Below, in pieces: positions 35,539-47,425 of a stretch of 64,000 nucleotides of DNA. Made by a program: the position numbers and the translations under genes. The notes under the pieces were generated by a model that saw only the letters and a list, made by a program, of their open reading frames with translations, made no database searches and had not been told where the DNA came from. Positions within the stretch are counted from its first letter, which is position 1, and each line of letters starts with the position of its first letter. Source of the DNA: Struthio camelus (lineage: Eukaryota; Chordata; Aves; Struthioniformes; Struthionidae); NCBI RefSeq assembly GCF_040807025.1, contig NC_090945.1:39673088-39737087 (forward strand), given 5' to 3'.

Positions 35539-38500
35539 CGGAATATTTATACAATGCTTTGATACAATATTTTTTTTCTTCTGTCTGCCAGCTGTCTGGG
35601 CACTGCTTTAAAATTCCTCTCTCATGTCCATACATCTCCCTTTCTCTTTTTCTATGCTATGTTTGGATCTTGTAATGCCATTCTAATGCCAATGCACCTT
35701 CTATGTAGAATCATTTCTTAATTGCAAAGTTTCTAATGGGCTTAATGGGTTCTCTGTTTCTCATCTTTCTCGGTGTCTTCGTTTTTGCTTGTCAGGCGGT
35801 ATCTGTCTTTGCCTGGTAACTTTATTAACTTTACTATTTCACTTGTGTTTATTTTTATAGGTTTTTCAAAGAGAGGTAGAAGAGCAAATAGAAGGAGAAA
35901 TCACTACCATAAAAACTTTGTGATGATGGAGATGAAGAAGCTTTGTACCATTTTCTAAAGATGGATGAATTCCAAGTTTATTTAATTTCCCCAGCAGTTT
36001 TTTCACTACCTCATCTCCTTGACTACTGGCTACCTAGCACTCTCATAAAATCACAGGTTGGACCCGGTGGCGAACCACTGCTTTAGCAAGCAGTAAATAA
36101 AATGTCAGCAGAAGGCCAAGCGGTGGATCATTTATTTAGAAAGAAGCAGGAAGGCTATGGTGCACACCAGGAAACTGAAAGGGGGGCTGAAAGAAGAGCA
36201 GAAAGCGGACAGAATAATACCGGGAGATTACCAAAGGCACAATGTAGCAGCTACTTTGGTGCGGGTGTGGAGGACATAGGCGCTGCACATTCAGAGTAAC
36301 AGGGGCTGGGTAATTCAAGGTAACATGATTTTTTACCCTGTCAGTTAAACCATAAGAACAATCCAAACTGCGTGTTACGAAATAAAACCAATTATCCTGA
36401 TTATGTAAAAGCGTATGTGTTATTGTTGCTGATGGTTGATACAGCTGTCATTGGCAGGATTCCTCCATCAAGTGTTCGTGTTTTGCTGCACAACATTCCC
36501 AAAGTGACACATTTTATTGTGTGCACTATCATGTAAAACAAATAAAAAAAGGTTGATTTCCTAAGTGTTTCCAATATTTACTGCACAGTTCCTAAACCAT
36601 GGAAGACCAGCGTTGACATGATTGTTTTTTCTATTCTATCTGGTTTTCACAAAAAGAAAATCAAGAACTACTTGAACTATTCATGTCTTTATAAAACAGA
36701 ATATATTTATAATACAAAGCACAGAATTAGAGGGTCAGTTGTGACCTACAGCATGGTAAATATATCAATTTTGTGTTTATACTTCAGGACTGTGAGCTTT
36801 TTGTAATAATTTAAGTAATAATTTTTGTAACAATGCCTCAAGCTTAGCTTGCACTGTAAAGATTTTGGCTGAAGTTCCTGCTGGTTAAACAAGCTTTCTG
36901 TCACCAAAATAAAATTACCTCTGCAAGCAACATAATTCTTCAGCCAGCAAGGACAAGACACAACACCAGCTGCTGCAACTGTGCTATTGCATGAAAAAGG
37001 ACAAGAGAGAATCTGGGGCTTCTCTCCAGAGCTTACCATTTCTGGCTGCCAGCAAACTTCCAGCCGTGTTTGGATCCCTACTGCCACAAGTGAGAAAGGG
37101 CATGCTTTCTGAGCTGAAGGAAGGATTCCCAGCAGTGCCCAATAATGACGAGTTCATTCAGGAGAGGGAAGGGGATGTTAACCCTTGGGAAAACCAGGAG
37201 GACTTCCAAACCTATAGATAATGTGGCACAGAACATATGGCAAGAACCTATATCCAAGTCATGAAAATTTTAAGTATGAGCCAGTTCATGTATAGGTAAC
37301 AACAAGCCAGTTCCTCCCTCCTGCCACAAACACCACTCTCCAGAGCACCCTCACGTTTCTTGTGTGGCTCAAATTGTGGAGCAGCCCTTAAATAACTCTG
37401 ACCCTTTTCAAATTTTCAGAAATGTGTAGGCTTTTTTAAACACTTGACATTTTACTCAAAGTGCATATTTGCCTTTTTCAAAGCAAAAGCCCACTACTAA
37501 CTGACCTTGATCAGGAGAAGAAAAGTAGAAAAAGGCAGGGCAGTTTATATCCCCAGTGCTTGCCAAGTATGGCAATAGGGATTGGTGGGAATACATGATA
37601 CAACAACTGTGCATGCTTGAGTCCAAGGAGAAGCAAGATGATTTAAGGGACAACATGACTGAAAAAAGCAGGAAGTACAAGTAAAAATTAGAAAAATGGT
37701 GAAAACTGCAGGAGGTCTAGGAATTGCATAACTGGACTTCTGTGGACAAGAAAAAAAAGCTGAAAGGAAACACACTGGCCTGTGCGAAAAAAAAAACAGG
37801 ACGTATCAGAAAACACTTCACATACATCTTAGTTTAAAAAAATATATATTAATGCTGAGGTTCATAAGCTCTGAAGTGTATTGCTGTTTGCACACTTTAT
37901 CACAATTTGATATAACTTTGTTTTCAAATCATGATCTAGCTACTGAGTATGACACTCCTATTTATGCATATTTACACACTCTAGCATCCCTTCTACTCTA
38001 TTCATAGCAAGCATTTACAAGTTATGTAAAATCCAAATCCAAGCCAATTATGCAAACAAGTACACAAAAGCAGCATGCTGTGCAATTCTAACTGACTGTT
38101 AAAGGGATCTTTATAGCCTTGTTGAGCTCTTCTAATTGTACTTGGCTATTCAAAATCAGCAGTCCTTACATTTCACCCCTTCATCCAGCTAGCTTTTGCT
38201 CCACAAGTATTATGGGAAATGTAACGTGTAGTAACAACAGTAAGAATTCTTCCTCATTAGAGTTTAGCCTAGCCATGAGTCCCTGCCAGGATTTTTCAAT
38301 CTATTGGGTACACATTCAATGCCTTTGTGGTCCCTGCTCAGAAGAAGGGCAAATTGTTCTCTACTGCTACCCAGTATATAGCTTAATTAACCAGGGAAGC
38401 ATCCACTATCAGCACTGGCTTTTAAACCCACAAATGTAGGTCCAAGAAATACCTTCCTATTGTTTTTTTTTTTTGAAAAGACTTTATATTTATAAGGATG

Positions 38501-38721
38501 CAACATCATACAGCTTCCTCACGTACCCAATTCATGAAGCATCCACATTGCATAAGTCTGGCTGTTATGGTAGAAGACTATGAAGTCCTGAGTTGCCAAG
38601 AAATGGTAAACAGTGAGCAATTTTTTGTTTTCGCCTACAGGATAAAAACTAAGGAGCATCATATAAACTTAGTTACCTGGTTAAAGCAAACTAAATAATG
38701 TATTTCTATAGGCAACTTCTC
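35539..38721. other. Intergenic, no gene recognised
   Basis: No exon or RNA gene recognised. A block at 36410-36560 looks non-repetitive and could be conserved. Open frames at 36.99-37.22 and 38.12-38.44 kb have no family resemblance. Confidence 0.5.
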
Positions 38722-39000
38722 AAGGAGCTGTAGAACTTCTTACCACAGCTTGTTGAAGATGGTAACATTTTACAGGGATTCAAAAAGCAATGGGACAAAT
38801 TGCTGGAAAAGGATTTCATCAAAGACTGTGAAATACAGTGAAAATTTCTGACCTAGGAAGTCCTGGGGCTGAGAGAGTATTTTGGAGAAGTGCCACCACA
38901 TGCCTGGTCTGCTCTTTCTTCTTTCAGCATCTGACGCTGGCCACTGTCAGAGAAAAAGTACAAGGCTTTTGCCTGAGCCAGTGTAGCTGTTCTTATGTTC
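38722..39000 (+). mobile_element. Ancient CR1/L3-type LINE 3' tail
   Basis: In order: GAACTTCTTACCACAGCTTG, CAGGGATTCAAAAAGCAATG with GGACAAATT, GACCTAGGAAGTCC, GCATGCCTGGTCTGCTCT-like segment, CATCTGACGCTGGCCACTGT, and the end GTTCTTATGTTC. This is the arrangement of the old CR1/L3-type tail common in turtles and crocodilians and rarer and more decayed in birds. No coding part remains. Confidence 0.82.
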
Positions 39001-40514
39001 CCACGTACTCAGAGGCATGGCATGGTGACTCAAACTGGGAACACCCTTGCCTCTTCCAAAATTGAGGTGTCGCAGTGTTTCAAATCTGCTTACTGTTCCT
39101 GCCTGTTGCCACAGTCCTGGCATGCCTGAATGACAAACTGTTCCCATTTTGGGTTTTCCAGCCCCAACCTCATTAACCTTTGGTAACAGTCTGAGCCAGA
39201 CAGAGCCTGAATATAGACAGCAAGAAGGAAAGGCTGTGCAGGCCTGTCTGTGAGCTATATTGAGCACATATAGCTCATGGAGCAGTGTTAAGGGAGGGAC
39301 TGTATTTCCTGTAAGCTCCCTGGCCCTGCCTGTCCCCTGTGAATCAGCATCTGGGCTGAGAGTAGGCAAGGGAACAACCTCCATCCGCTGTCACCGTGGC
39401 ATCTCTGTCCCCGAGGACATTCCAACCTTCGTGCATTTTGGGGCCACTGCTGATTTTTACAGATCTGCAGCAGAGTATTATGCTGTTTTTTAATGCTTGC
39501 TTCCTGTTACTGTGTTATGCAATGCTGATCAGTAAACTGGCCAGGAAACCTTGCCCTTTTCAGACGTTGCCATCATCAGCCGCTCCACCTGATGTCTTCT
39601 GCAGCTCCACTGGCTGCCCTGGGAGAAGAGGGTCTATAGAGAGTTGGTTTCAGTGCAGCAGGCTCTGGTATGCTATTCATCTCTCTGGGGCCCACATTTC
39701 TGATAGACGGATTGAATGGAGAGAAAAGGCGTTACGAAAGATCTAAAACAGTAATTTGGATGTCAAAGAATGGGAAAAACATTGAGGGCTGGAAGAAAGG
39801 GAATTACAGGAATTTGAACCTGAGCTCCTTGTTGGTATCTCACAACACACTTCAAGATGTTCCCGAGGAACTGTGCTCCACAGAGTTGCTAGGGTCAATA
39901 AAACGTGTGTGTACAGAATACCGTACCTTGTGCCAAAATGGACTTTCAAGGGGAGAACACTTGGCACTGGTAAACGCAGTACAGCAAGTATATATCCGTC
40001 CTTTCAGTGTGACGTCTGAAAGATGCAATCAGTCCAGAGTCCTGCCAGAAGGACTTTCTAGTGTAGACATGACCTCAGTCCTCCACAACAAGAAGCCTAG
40101 GCTAATATTGTTACAACAAAACTGTGTGTGCAAAAGTTTAATGTCTCTCTTGCAACCATGCAGCCATGACTGCTGTGGGGCTGAACCATCAGTTAGATGG
40201 TGAACTGACCATTTGTTCATACAATCCTGAGAACTGTGCATGTGGTTACACATAAGCTATAATCCAATTATAATCATACTTTCTTGCATATAATATTCTA
40301 CAATTGGAGGAAGCTACCTTAACCTTCTCATTTCTGTCTTCATTTGCCCCCTCAAATAATACTCTGGTCATCTAATAAAAAGGTATCACATGTTCATACT
40401 ATTTTTATTATGATAAAAATGTATGATACTATTTCATTTTGTAGTTTATTAGGATTCTTGTTGTTTCTCAAGGATCAGTGTAGTTACAAACGCAATTTCC
40501 TCCTTTCTGTGCAT

Positions 40515-40560
40515 GTATTCACTCTGCTAAGCAGCCTGTATTCACTCTGTTAAGCAGCAG
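40515..40560. repeat. 23-bp tandem duplication
   Basis: GTATTCACTCTG(C/T)TAAGCAGC plus two to three bases occurs twice head to tail, with a C/T difference at position 13 and a changed last pair. Confidence 0.85.
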
Positions 40561-40719
40561 TTTACCATGAGTCACAGACACTGCCTGATGCACATAGTAC
40601 CAAGTCATTTTATCTGATTAAAGAAGATTAAAGTGAAAAACTTTTAAAACAACATGAATACTAAATTTAAACTGAGAAAGTAATTTGTGCTCAGCAAAGA
40701 GATCTCATGTACCCCCCTC

Positions 40720-40990
40720 CTTTGATTACAAGGAGCGACACGTCTTTGCCACTAGCTGATTTGTGTGTGTCACTTCTGTTGCCAGCAGCAACAGTTTCGT
40801 GTGCTCATCCTAATGAGTGGCGACATGTATTGTTAATTAGTCTGACATGAATTCTCTCTGCCTGTTTTCTTTTGGACAGATGTTATGTGTAACATTAGCA
40901 AAGTGCCAGCCAAACACATTGCTGTGTTACTGTTTTCAAAGGAAGTTGTGCCATTAAATGTATGTTGAAAGCAGCTTTGTATAAGGAATG
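40720..40990. promoter_or_regulatory. Candidate conserved non-coding element
   Basis: Non-repetitive block with CCTTTGATTACAAGG (TCF/LEF-like), CCTAATGAG and TTGTTAATTAGTC (homeodomain-type), and AACATTAGCAAAGTGCCAGCC. Candidate only; conservation untested. Confidence 0.25.
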
Positions 40991-41025
40991 CAGTTTCAAC
41001 TCCACATTAGAATGTGCAGCTCATC

Positions 41026-41082
41026 ATAATAAAATTATCATCATAATTATTATAATAATTATTATCATAATTATTATAAAGG
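41026..41082. repeat. AT-rich ATT/AAT repeat with palindromic core
   Basis: A run of TAAT/ATTAT units. The 20 bases ATAATTATTATAATAATTAT are their own reverse complement, so the stretch could form a hairpin or cruciform. Confidence 0.8.
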
Positions 41083-42270
41083 GTAAGCTTTAGAATGTGT
41101 GATAGAGTAACATACATAGAAATGACACTCTGAAAATCAAATTACGAAAACAGAAGATTGGTTTAATAGCGATATAAATACATGCCAGACAAATGACTTC
41201 ATTTTTATTAAATAAGGATAAAGATGAAGTCAAAATAGTAAAGACATGCATTTGAGAAAGTGAGGGAGCAGTCAAAGCAGGCAGTAGGAGGTCTTCTGTC
41301 TGCTGGTGTGTGATCAAACCATTCTAATCAGCAACCCATCTCCTTTGGCATGTAGATCTGAAATTCCTCTTGTTAATAAAAAACGGAAAAAATATCATCA
41401 GCAAGGCTATTTAGGGAATTTCATTTAAAATGATGGCTTTCCATTTTCCCACTGAAAGGAACATATTGGCTCCTAAGATAATATTAGGTCTCATTTTCTT
41501 GCTGCAGCTCTTTCAGTGTGTAGCCAGGAGTTAGTTTTCCTGATAGGAAAAAGAGACATCTCCACTGAAGTTCAGAAGTCACTACCTCTGTCATGCTTTC
41601 ATCAGTGTTCCTGTTTGATATCCATAAAATATGTGCCTCTCCTGGCCAGCAGAAAGACGATCTGAAAGAGAGAACATTTTCCTTTTATGTAAGCTGCAGC
41701 ACCAAATAATGTTCTCTTCAGCGTATACTGTTGCCTCATGGGCAGAGAGTGTACATCTCTGAACAAAAATAAAACAATTCAGAGTATCACAACAGAAAGC
41801 AAACGGTAGTCCTTTTTTTAACACATTTCCTCTGGTTTTTTTTTTCCTAAAAACTGAGAAATAATTGAGCTGGATTTCAGTCTTGGGTTATGTGTGAGAC
41901 TGCACAATAGTAGCCTGGCTTTATCAGATTTTGCTAAAATTGCTGCTATTTTTTGCAGTTGATCTAAGTTACCTCTATACTTATAAGGCTTTCTGTTGCT
42001 CTCCAGTGCAACAATGTATGGAACCATAGCCTCACATGAAACATTTAGCAAAGAAAGGTGCTATGACTGTGAACTCCAACAACTGAATTTCTGCACAGAT
42101 GGATATTCAGCTTTGTATATATTTTTTAGACCTGAGATCAGCTCTTCCCTGGACTCTATTCATGACATGGACAGCCAATACACGAATAACAGATTCAAAA
42201 TAATAGTATAAATAATCCCTCATAAAAACAAACCCAAAATCTAGCCAGAATGTGCCTGACTCAAAATTGG

Positions 42271-42294
42271 TTTTCTAAATCCTTTTCTAAATCC
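42271..42294. repeat. 12-bp tandem duplication
   Basis: TTTTCTAAATCC occurs twice in direct succession without mismatch. Confidence 0.9.
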
Positions 42295-42613
42295 TTTAAA
42301 TACATCAGCTATTTGCAAGGCATACTTTTCTTAAAGCACTGCATGAGGTTTTAACTCAGCCACTGCAATCAGAAGGAAACAAAAAGCTCCTCCTTCTTTC
42401 TTCTTCTCACTTGCCTATTGTGGTTCATAGTTCTTCTTTGGGAGAAACACAGAGAAGTTGTCAACAGAGAAATTAACATTAGACACTGCTAATTTTAACA
42501 ATGCAAGAACATCCTATTGTTTCCTGCTATAGTTATACGTGTTTTCAGTCTCTGTTAAATATTTTTACATCAAAGTAGTGGAAACAGTGGTGAAACATTT
42601 AATCTGACACTTT

Positions 42614-42643
42614 ACTCTTGGTACTCATACTCTTGGTACTTAC
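42614..42643. repeat. 15-bp tandem duplication
   Basis: ACTCTTGGTACTCAT is followed directly by ACTCTTGGTACTTAC. Confidence 0.85.
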
Positions 42644-42989
42644 AGTAGTAGTGGGGTTCCTTAGAAAATGACAAATTGGTCACAGAAAAATGTTGAGATT
42701 TCATAATTTTTTGGGGTGCTCCATTTAGAGGTCATGGAGGAAGAGGAGAGAGCTTCAACTCCATGTAACTAAGAGATGGGTAGGGGACTCAGCTGAGAAA
42801 CGAGACAGTCTCAAACCACTCCTCTGCCTGACACAAAGCAAGAATTTCATCTCACAGGAACATTCATGGTGAGCACATACTTTGGCCAAAATTTGAACCT
42901 TGATGTGAGAAACTGTCCAAGCAAATTCAGACTAATAGATTTGCACAAAATTCTTTGTTGTAGACAAAAGAGCAATTTTGATGCAGATT

Positions 42990-42991
<2 letters not shown>

Positions 42992-43064
<73 letters not shown>

Positions 43065-43067
43065 TGT
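42992..43067. repeat. (GT)n microsatellite
   Basis: About 34 uninterrupted GT units, then CGCGTGTC. The long pure run suggests length variation in the population. It produces a false Cys-Val open frame. Confidence 0.97.
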
Positions 43068-46000
43068 CAAATTAGCCATACTATCAACAGTTTGAACTGC
43101 CTGATGTAGGTTATAGGAGTCTATAGGAGAAGATCCTCTTCTAAAAGGAGAGCATTTTAGTTAAGGAAAGCCTTTTGCTTACTTAAAATTCAAGCAAAAT
43201 CTCCTGGCTTGACTTTTTTCTTTGTTCCTTTTAGGTTTATAACATTAGCCAAAATGAATTGGATTATTTCTCACAGCTCTGTACCTCTCTATAAAGGTCA
43301 GTGTTTTGTTATTGAAAGTACTGGGAAGAAGATATACGTGACATTTTGTGCTATTGATCTGTTTATAATGCTGTGGTACCATACTGGCCTCCAGTGCTTT
43401 AATCTCCTTACTAGCCCATTTTTAGTGCTACTGTTGAGGTGGGAAAGAATGGTTTGTATGCCTTGCCTGAGTTTCTTTGTCCCCACTTTCTGCCTGCATT
43501 TCACCACTTGACAAAAGCCTCTTTTTATCCCTAAAAGTGATAATGGACTTTCTGCATTCAGGACAGACCATTAAGTATATCGTTAGCTCATCTATAGCTC
43601 TTTTTACTTCCTCTCTTGTGCTGCAAAGAATTTAGTGCCATATCAGCTATATTATTATCCAGTAGACATTTACTGTAGAGAGATAAGTTGCTGAAAATAA
43701 TGTAAACATTAAATATTCAGTGACTTGAAAGTTCATTTAGCTAACAGTGCATGTGTGCAGCAGTAATACGCTTGCAAGATCTATAGTAAGAAGGTTTAAA
43801 AGTTATGTACATGACTGATTTCAGACAACGCTTCATGTTGGTGACCAACAACGGAAATAAAATTAATACAGGAAAAAAATGTTCTTAGGAACACACTTTC
43901 TCTCATGTGTCAGTAACAATGGAATTAATCCACGTTTATATAATATACCTGGGATCAGAGTGAGGCTTTTACTGAATTGGCTCTTAGTACCTGCCTAAGG
44001 TGTTCACAAACACCTGAGATAAAAGGCTGAATTCTTGAGTGTTTACTTCATGGTAAAGCTGAAAGCCCTGGGAATAAGAAAGTAGGATGGTACATTCAAG
44101 TGTTATTCATATTGCTCCCCACTTGGAATTTGTACTGCAGGGTAGAAAGCTGCTTTGGTGGGAAGTCTAGAACAATATTCTGAATGTGAATTACAAAAAG
44201 CCTATTGAGAGGTTTACAAATTCATGGAGACTCCAGAAACAGGAATGGGAATGAAAAGCAAAAAGGAAAGTCAGAAATTTGGTACCATTGGGTTTCTGGA
44301 TTAATAAAAAGAGGGGCAGTTTGGATGAATAAAAAGAGAAGCAATTTCCCTGGGGGGATAGCTGAAAGTCCGGACATTCAAAAGGGATTATGTAAGCTTC
44401 TAAATTTTGATCTCAGCTCTGCTGGTTGAGTCTCCTAGTGAATGAGAGATTAAGACCTGTTTAGTAGTTTTCCTGGCCTAACTCTTGGGCTTAGAGACCA
44501 TATAGAATCTTTTTTATTTATATCACTACTGCTAGTCTAAGGCAATTGGAATTTTTTTCTATTCCTCTACATCTTTTATCATATTTACAAAATGTGGGCA
44601 GAAGGAGGATTAAAAATAGATCTTCTAAGACTGAAATATACTGGTTGCTCTCAGCTTGGAGCTCTCCCTTTTGTTTATCTGTCTGCCTCGGATAGAATTT
44701 GACTCGTTTAAAAGTCCATTTCAGTTTATAGGCTATGTAATCTTGTGTTCATCTCATAAGCTTGCAGTTTTGCCACTGACACACCTGACACACAGTGCAG
44801 TCATCATTAGAAGTCATTATTCACTTTAAAATGTTGCTTTTGCTGGTATGTAAGGTGCTTGCTCCAGGTCTCCCCAGAGTTACCTAAGGCCACTGAATGT
44901 GTGCTCTCATTGTCCTGTTAGGTAGTGCTTGGGTCAATTCATGACTGCCGTTCTTTCAGTACATAGTTACTGTCTCATACATATTTTCATATTGAATGCT
45001 CTCATACAGGTTTCTGAGGCATCCTGTAAGAAAAATATCAAAAATATCACAATTTGAACCCTTCAAAAATTATTTCTCACTAGAATCATTTAAATTAAGC
45101 ATTTTTAGCATGTGTCATCTAAAATACATATTTGAGTTGAGCTCAATAACATCTTTTCTTAAGTTCCTGCCAAGGTGTTAACAGTGAAGTCAGCTTCTGT
45201 TTTCATCTCAGTGGCTTAGCCTGTTTTTCTTGTATATAGACACATGCATAAGCCTTTCTATTTATTAAACATCCATGAGATCCTTTTCTTTAACAAGAAT
45301 ACAGAAAGTTAAAATGAATTAAAATTACAATTAAATTAAAGAATTTAAATTAAAATGAAAATTAAGAACAAATAAACTTCACTCACTTGAGCTTGCACTG
45401 AAGAAGAACCTTATGGGCTCCCATTAGCTTCAATCATATTGCTCATAGAATAAAGTTAGATAATGTGACTTTTTCCCATTCTTCTTTTTCTCTACTTTAC
45501 TAGTCCATGTAGGATCAGGCCCAGTATGAGTTTCAGGATCTAACGTTCCTACTCCTGAAAAAAACATAAGCAAAACTGAGGAAATATAGATAATTCTGAA
45601 GAGCAAAAGTCAAGAGAATAATTAACATTTTAAGAAACTTAGAAATAAACATAAATGGAGGTAAAATATATTTTAAAATGCAAGTATTTAAGGCTTGTCG
45701 TAGGTAGGTCAATGAACTAGCAACCAATTTCTGCCACTGTAAAAAAATACAAGGGGAAGAGTGATTTTCTGAGGTAGTGAGTGCCTCAGAAATGACTAAT
45801 TTCAAGGGAAAGCTGAATGGTTAGCACTCGGCAAGACTCTTAATAAAAGCTGTCTCTTAGATCGAAAAGGTTGTAGTAAAGAATTTTGTAGAACAAGGGC
45901 CTAGAAGGGAGCGAGCTTAGAATTTATTATAGCAACTAAAAGTATGTCTACATAGTATATTTCTGCAAGGCAGAAGTGAGCAATCCCCACATCCTAATCC

Positions 46001-46390
46001 CTATTTGTTCTGCCTGCATTCCAAAAAAAAAATCCCCACATGACCATATTAGAGCACATGAGTTTAGTTAATAAATGTAGAGGAGCTGGAGGGTGTCTGA
46101 GATCGGACATGCCATCACATTGAAGCTGCCGCAGAGTTTCCCATTGCGGAAGAAATGAGGCTGCTGGCAGCTGCGCCAGGCTCCATTGCAAGAATTGCAT
46201 GTGTACTGCTTTCTGCAGTGCAAATGGCATGGCCAGGAGGAGGCAGCTCGCACCACATGGGAAGTCCGAGCTATCTCTAAAATTAATACACAATGCAAGT
46301 GGACAACCGATCAAGCTTTAATGCTGGGTAACAATAGAGGAAAAATGAAAGATCATTATATTTTTAATATCTAGTCCTTTATGTTTTACA
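43068..46390. other. Intergenic, no gene recognised
   Basis: Contains a homopurine/AT stretch at 45.30-45.37 kb (AAATTAAA units). 45.40-45.53 kb (GGGCTCCCATTAGCTTCAAT, then GGATCAGGCCCAG) resembles a decayed palindromic amniote repeat. 46.08-46.27 kb is GC-richer and unclassified. Confidence 0.45.
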
Positions 46391-47425
46391 TATCACAGAA
46401 TCACAGAACGGTTGAGGTTGGAAGGGACCTCTGGAGATCGTCTAGTCCAACCCCCCTGCTCAAGCAGGGTCACCTAGAGCATATTTCCCAGGATCGCATC
46501 CATGTGGGTTTTGAATATCTCCAGGGAAGGAGACTCCACTACCTCTCTGGGCAACCTGGTTCGGTGCTCAGTCACCCTCACAGTAAAGAAGTTTTTCCTC
46601 ATGTTCAGATGGAACTTCCTGTGCTTCAGTTTCTGCCCGTTGCCTCTTGTCCTGTCGCTGGGCACCACGGAGAAGAGTCTGGCCCCATCCTCTCGACACT
46701 CCCCCTTCAGATACTTGTGCGCATCGATGAGATCGCCTCTCAGACATCTCTTCTCCAGGCTTAAACAGGCCCAGCTCTCTCAGCCTTTCCTCATATGAGA
46801 GATGCTCCAGTCCCCTCATCATCTTGGTAGCCCTCCGCTGGACTCTCTCCAGGAGTGCCATGTCTCTCTCGCACTGGGGAGCCCAGAACTGGACACAGTA
46901 CTCCAGGTGAGGCCTCACCAGGGCTGAGTAGAGGGGGAGGATCACCTTCCTCAACCTTCCGGCAATGCTCTGCCTAATGCAACCCAGGATCCCATTGGCC
47001 TTCTTGGCCACAAGGGCACATTGTTGGCTCATGCTTCACTTGTTGCCCACCAGGACTCCCAGGTCCTTCTCTGCAGAGCTGCTTTCCAGCAGGTCAGCCC
47101 CCAGCCTGTACTGGTGCATTCCTCCCTAGGTGCAGGACCTTGCACTTGCCTTTGTTGAACTTCATGAGGTTCCTCTCTGCCCAGCTCTCCAGCCTGTCCA
47201 GGTCCCTCTGGTGTGTCAGCCACTCCCCCCGGTTAAGTATCATCAGCAAACTTGCTGAGGGCGCACTCTGTCCCTTCATCTAGGTCATTGATGAATACAT
47301 TGAACAAGACTGGACTCAGCACTGACCCCTGGGGGACACCGCTAGCTACAGGCCTCCAACTAGACTGCACCACTGACCACAACCCTCTAAGGTCTGTCAT
47401 TCAGCCAGTTCGCAATCCACCATAT
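46391..47425 (-). mobile_element. CR1 LINE, 5'-truncated, broken reverse transcriptase
   Basis: The 3' end lies at about 46391 (plus-strand CACAGAATCACAGAACGG, GTTGGAAGGGACCTCTGGAG). Reading leftward on the minus strand, the remnant keeps reverse-transcriptase motif B ([10 protein letters not shown] near 47.33 kb), the FADD catalytic motif (47239-47250) followed at once by a stop, a [20 protein letters not shown] block, then [15 protein letters not shown] and [20 protein letters not shown]. The frame changes at least three times. The 5' part, including ORF1 and the endonuclease, is absent. A dead copy, typical of birds. Confidence 0.96.

Larger units (their letters stand above)
39001..42613. 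other. Intergenic, GC-richer at first, no gene called
   Basis: 39.06-40.2 kb is GC-richer than its surroundings and holds a 177-codon plus-strand open frame (39670-40203) without recognisable domains. Possibly an old transposon remnant. 40.72-40.99 kb is a candidate regulatory block. Short tandem and AT-rich repeats are listed separately. Confidence 0.45.

Noticed and set aside
36050..36085. ATCACAGGTTGGACCCGGTGG as a CR1 end fragment
   Set aside because: Only a short resemblance to the CR1 tail; flanks do not continue the match.
38119..38439. 106-codon plus-strand open frame
   Set aside because: Cys/Ser-rich low-information translation without homology or splice context.
42866..43075. Open frame with alternating Cys-Val
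   Set aside because: Produced by the GT microsatellite.
46474..47279. Several short open frames counted as separate genes
   Set aside because: They are broken pieces of one CR1 reverse transcriptase, not cellular genes.
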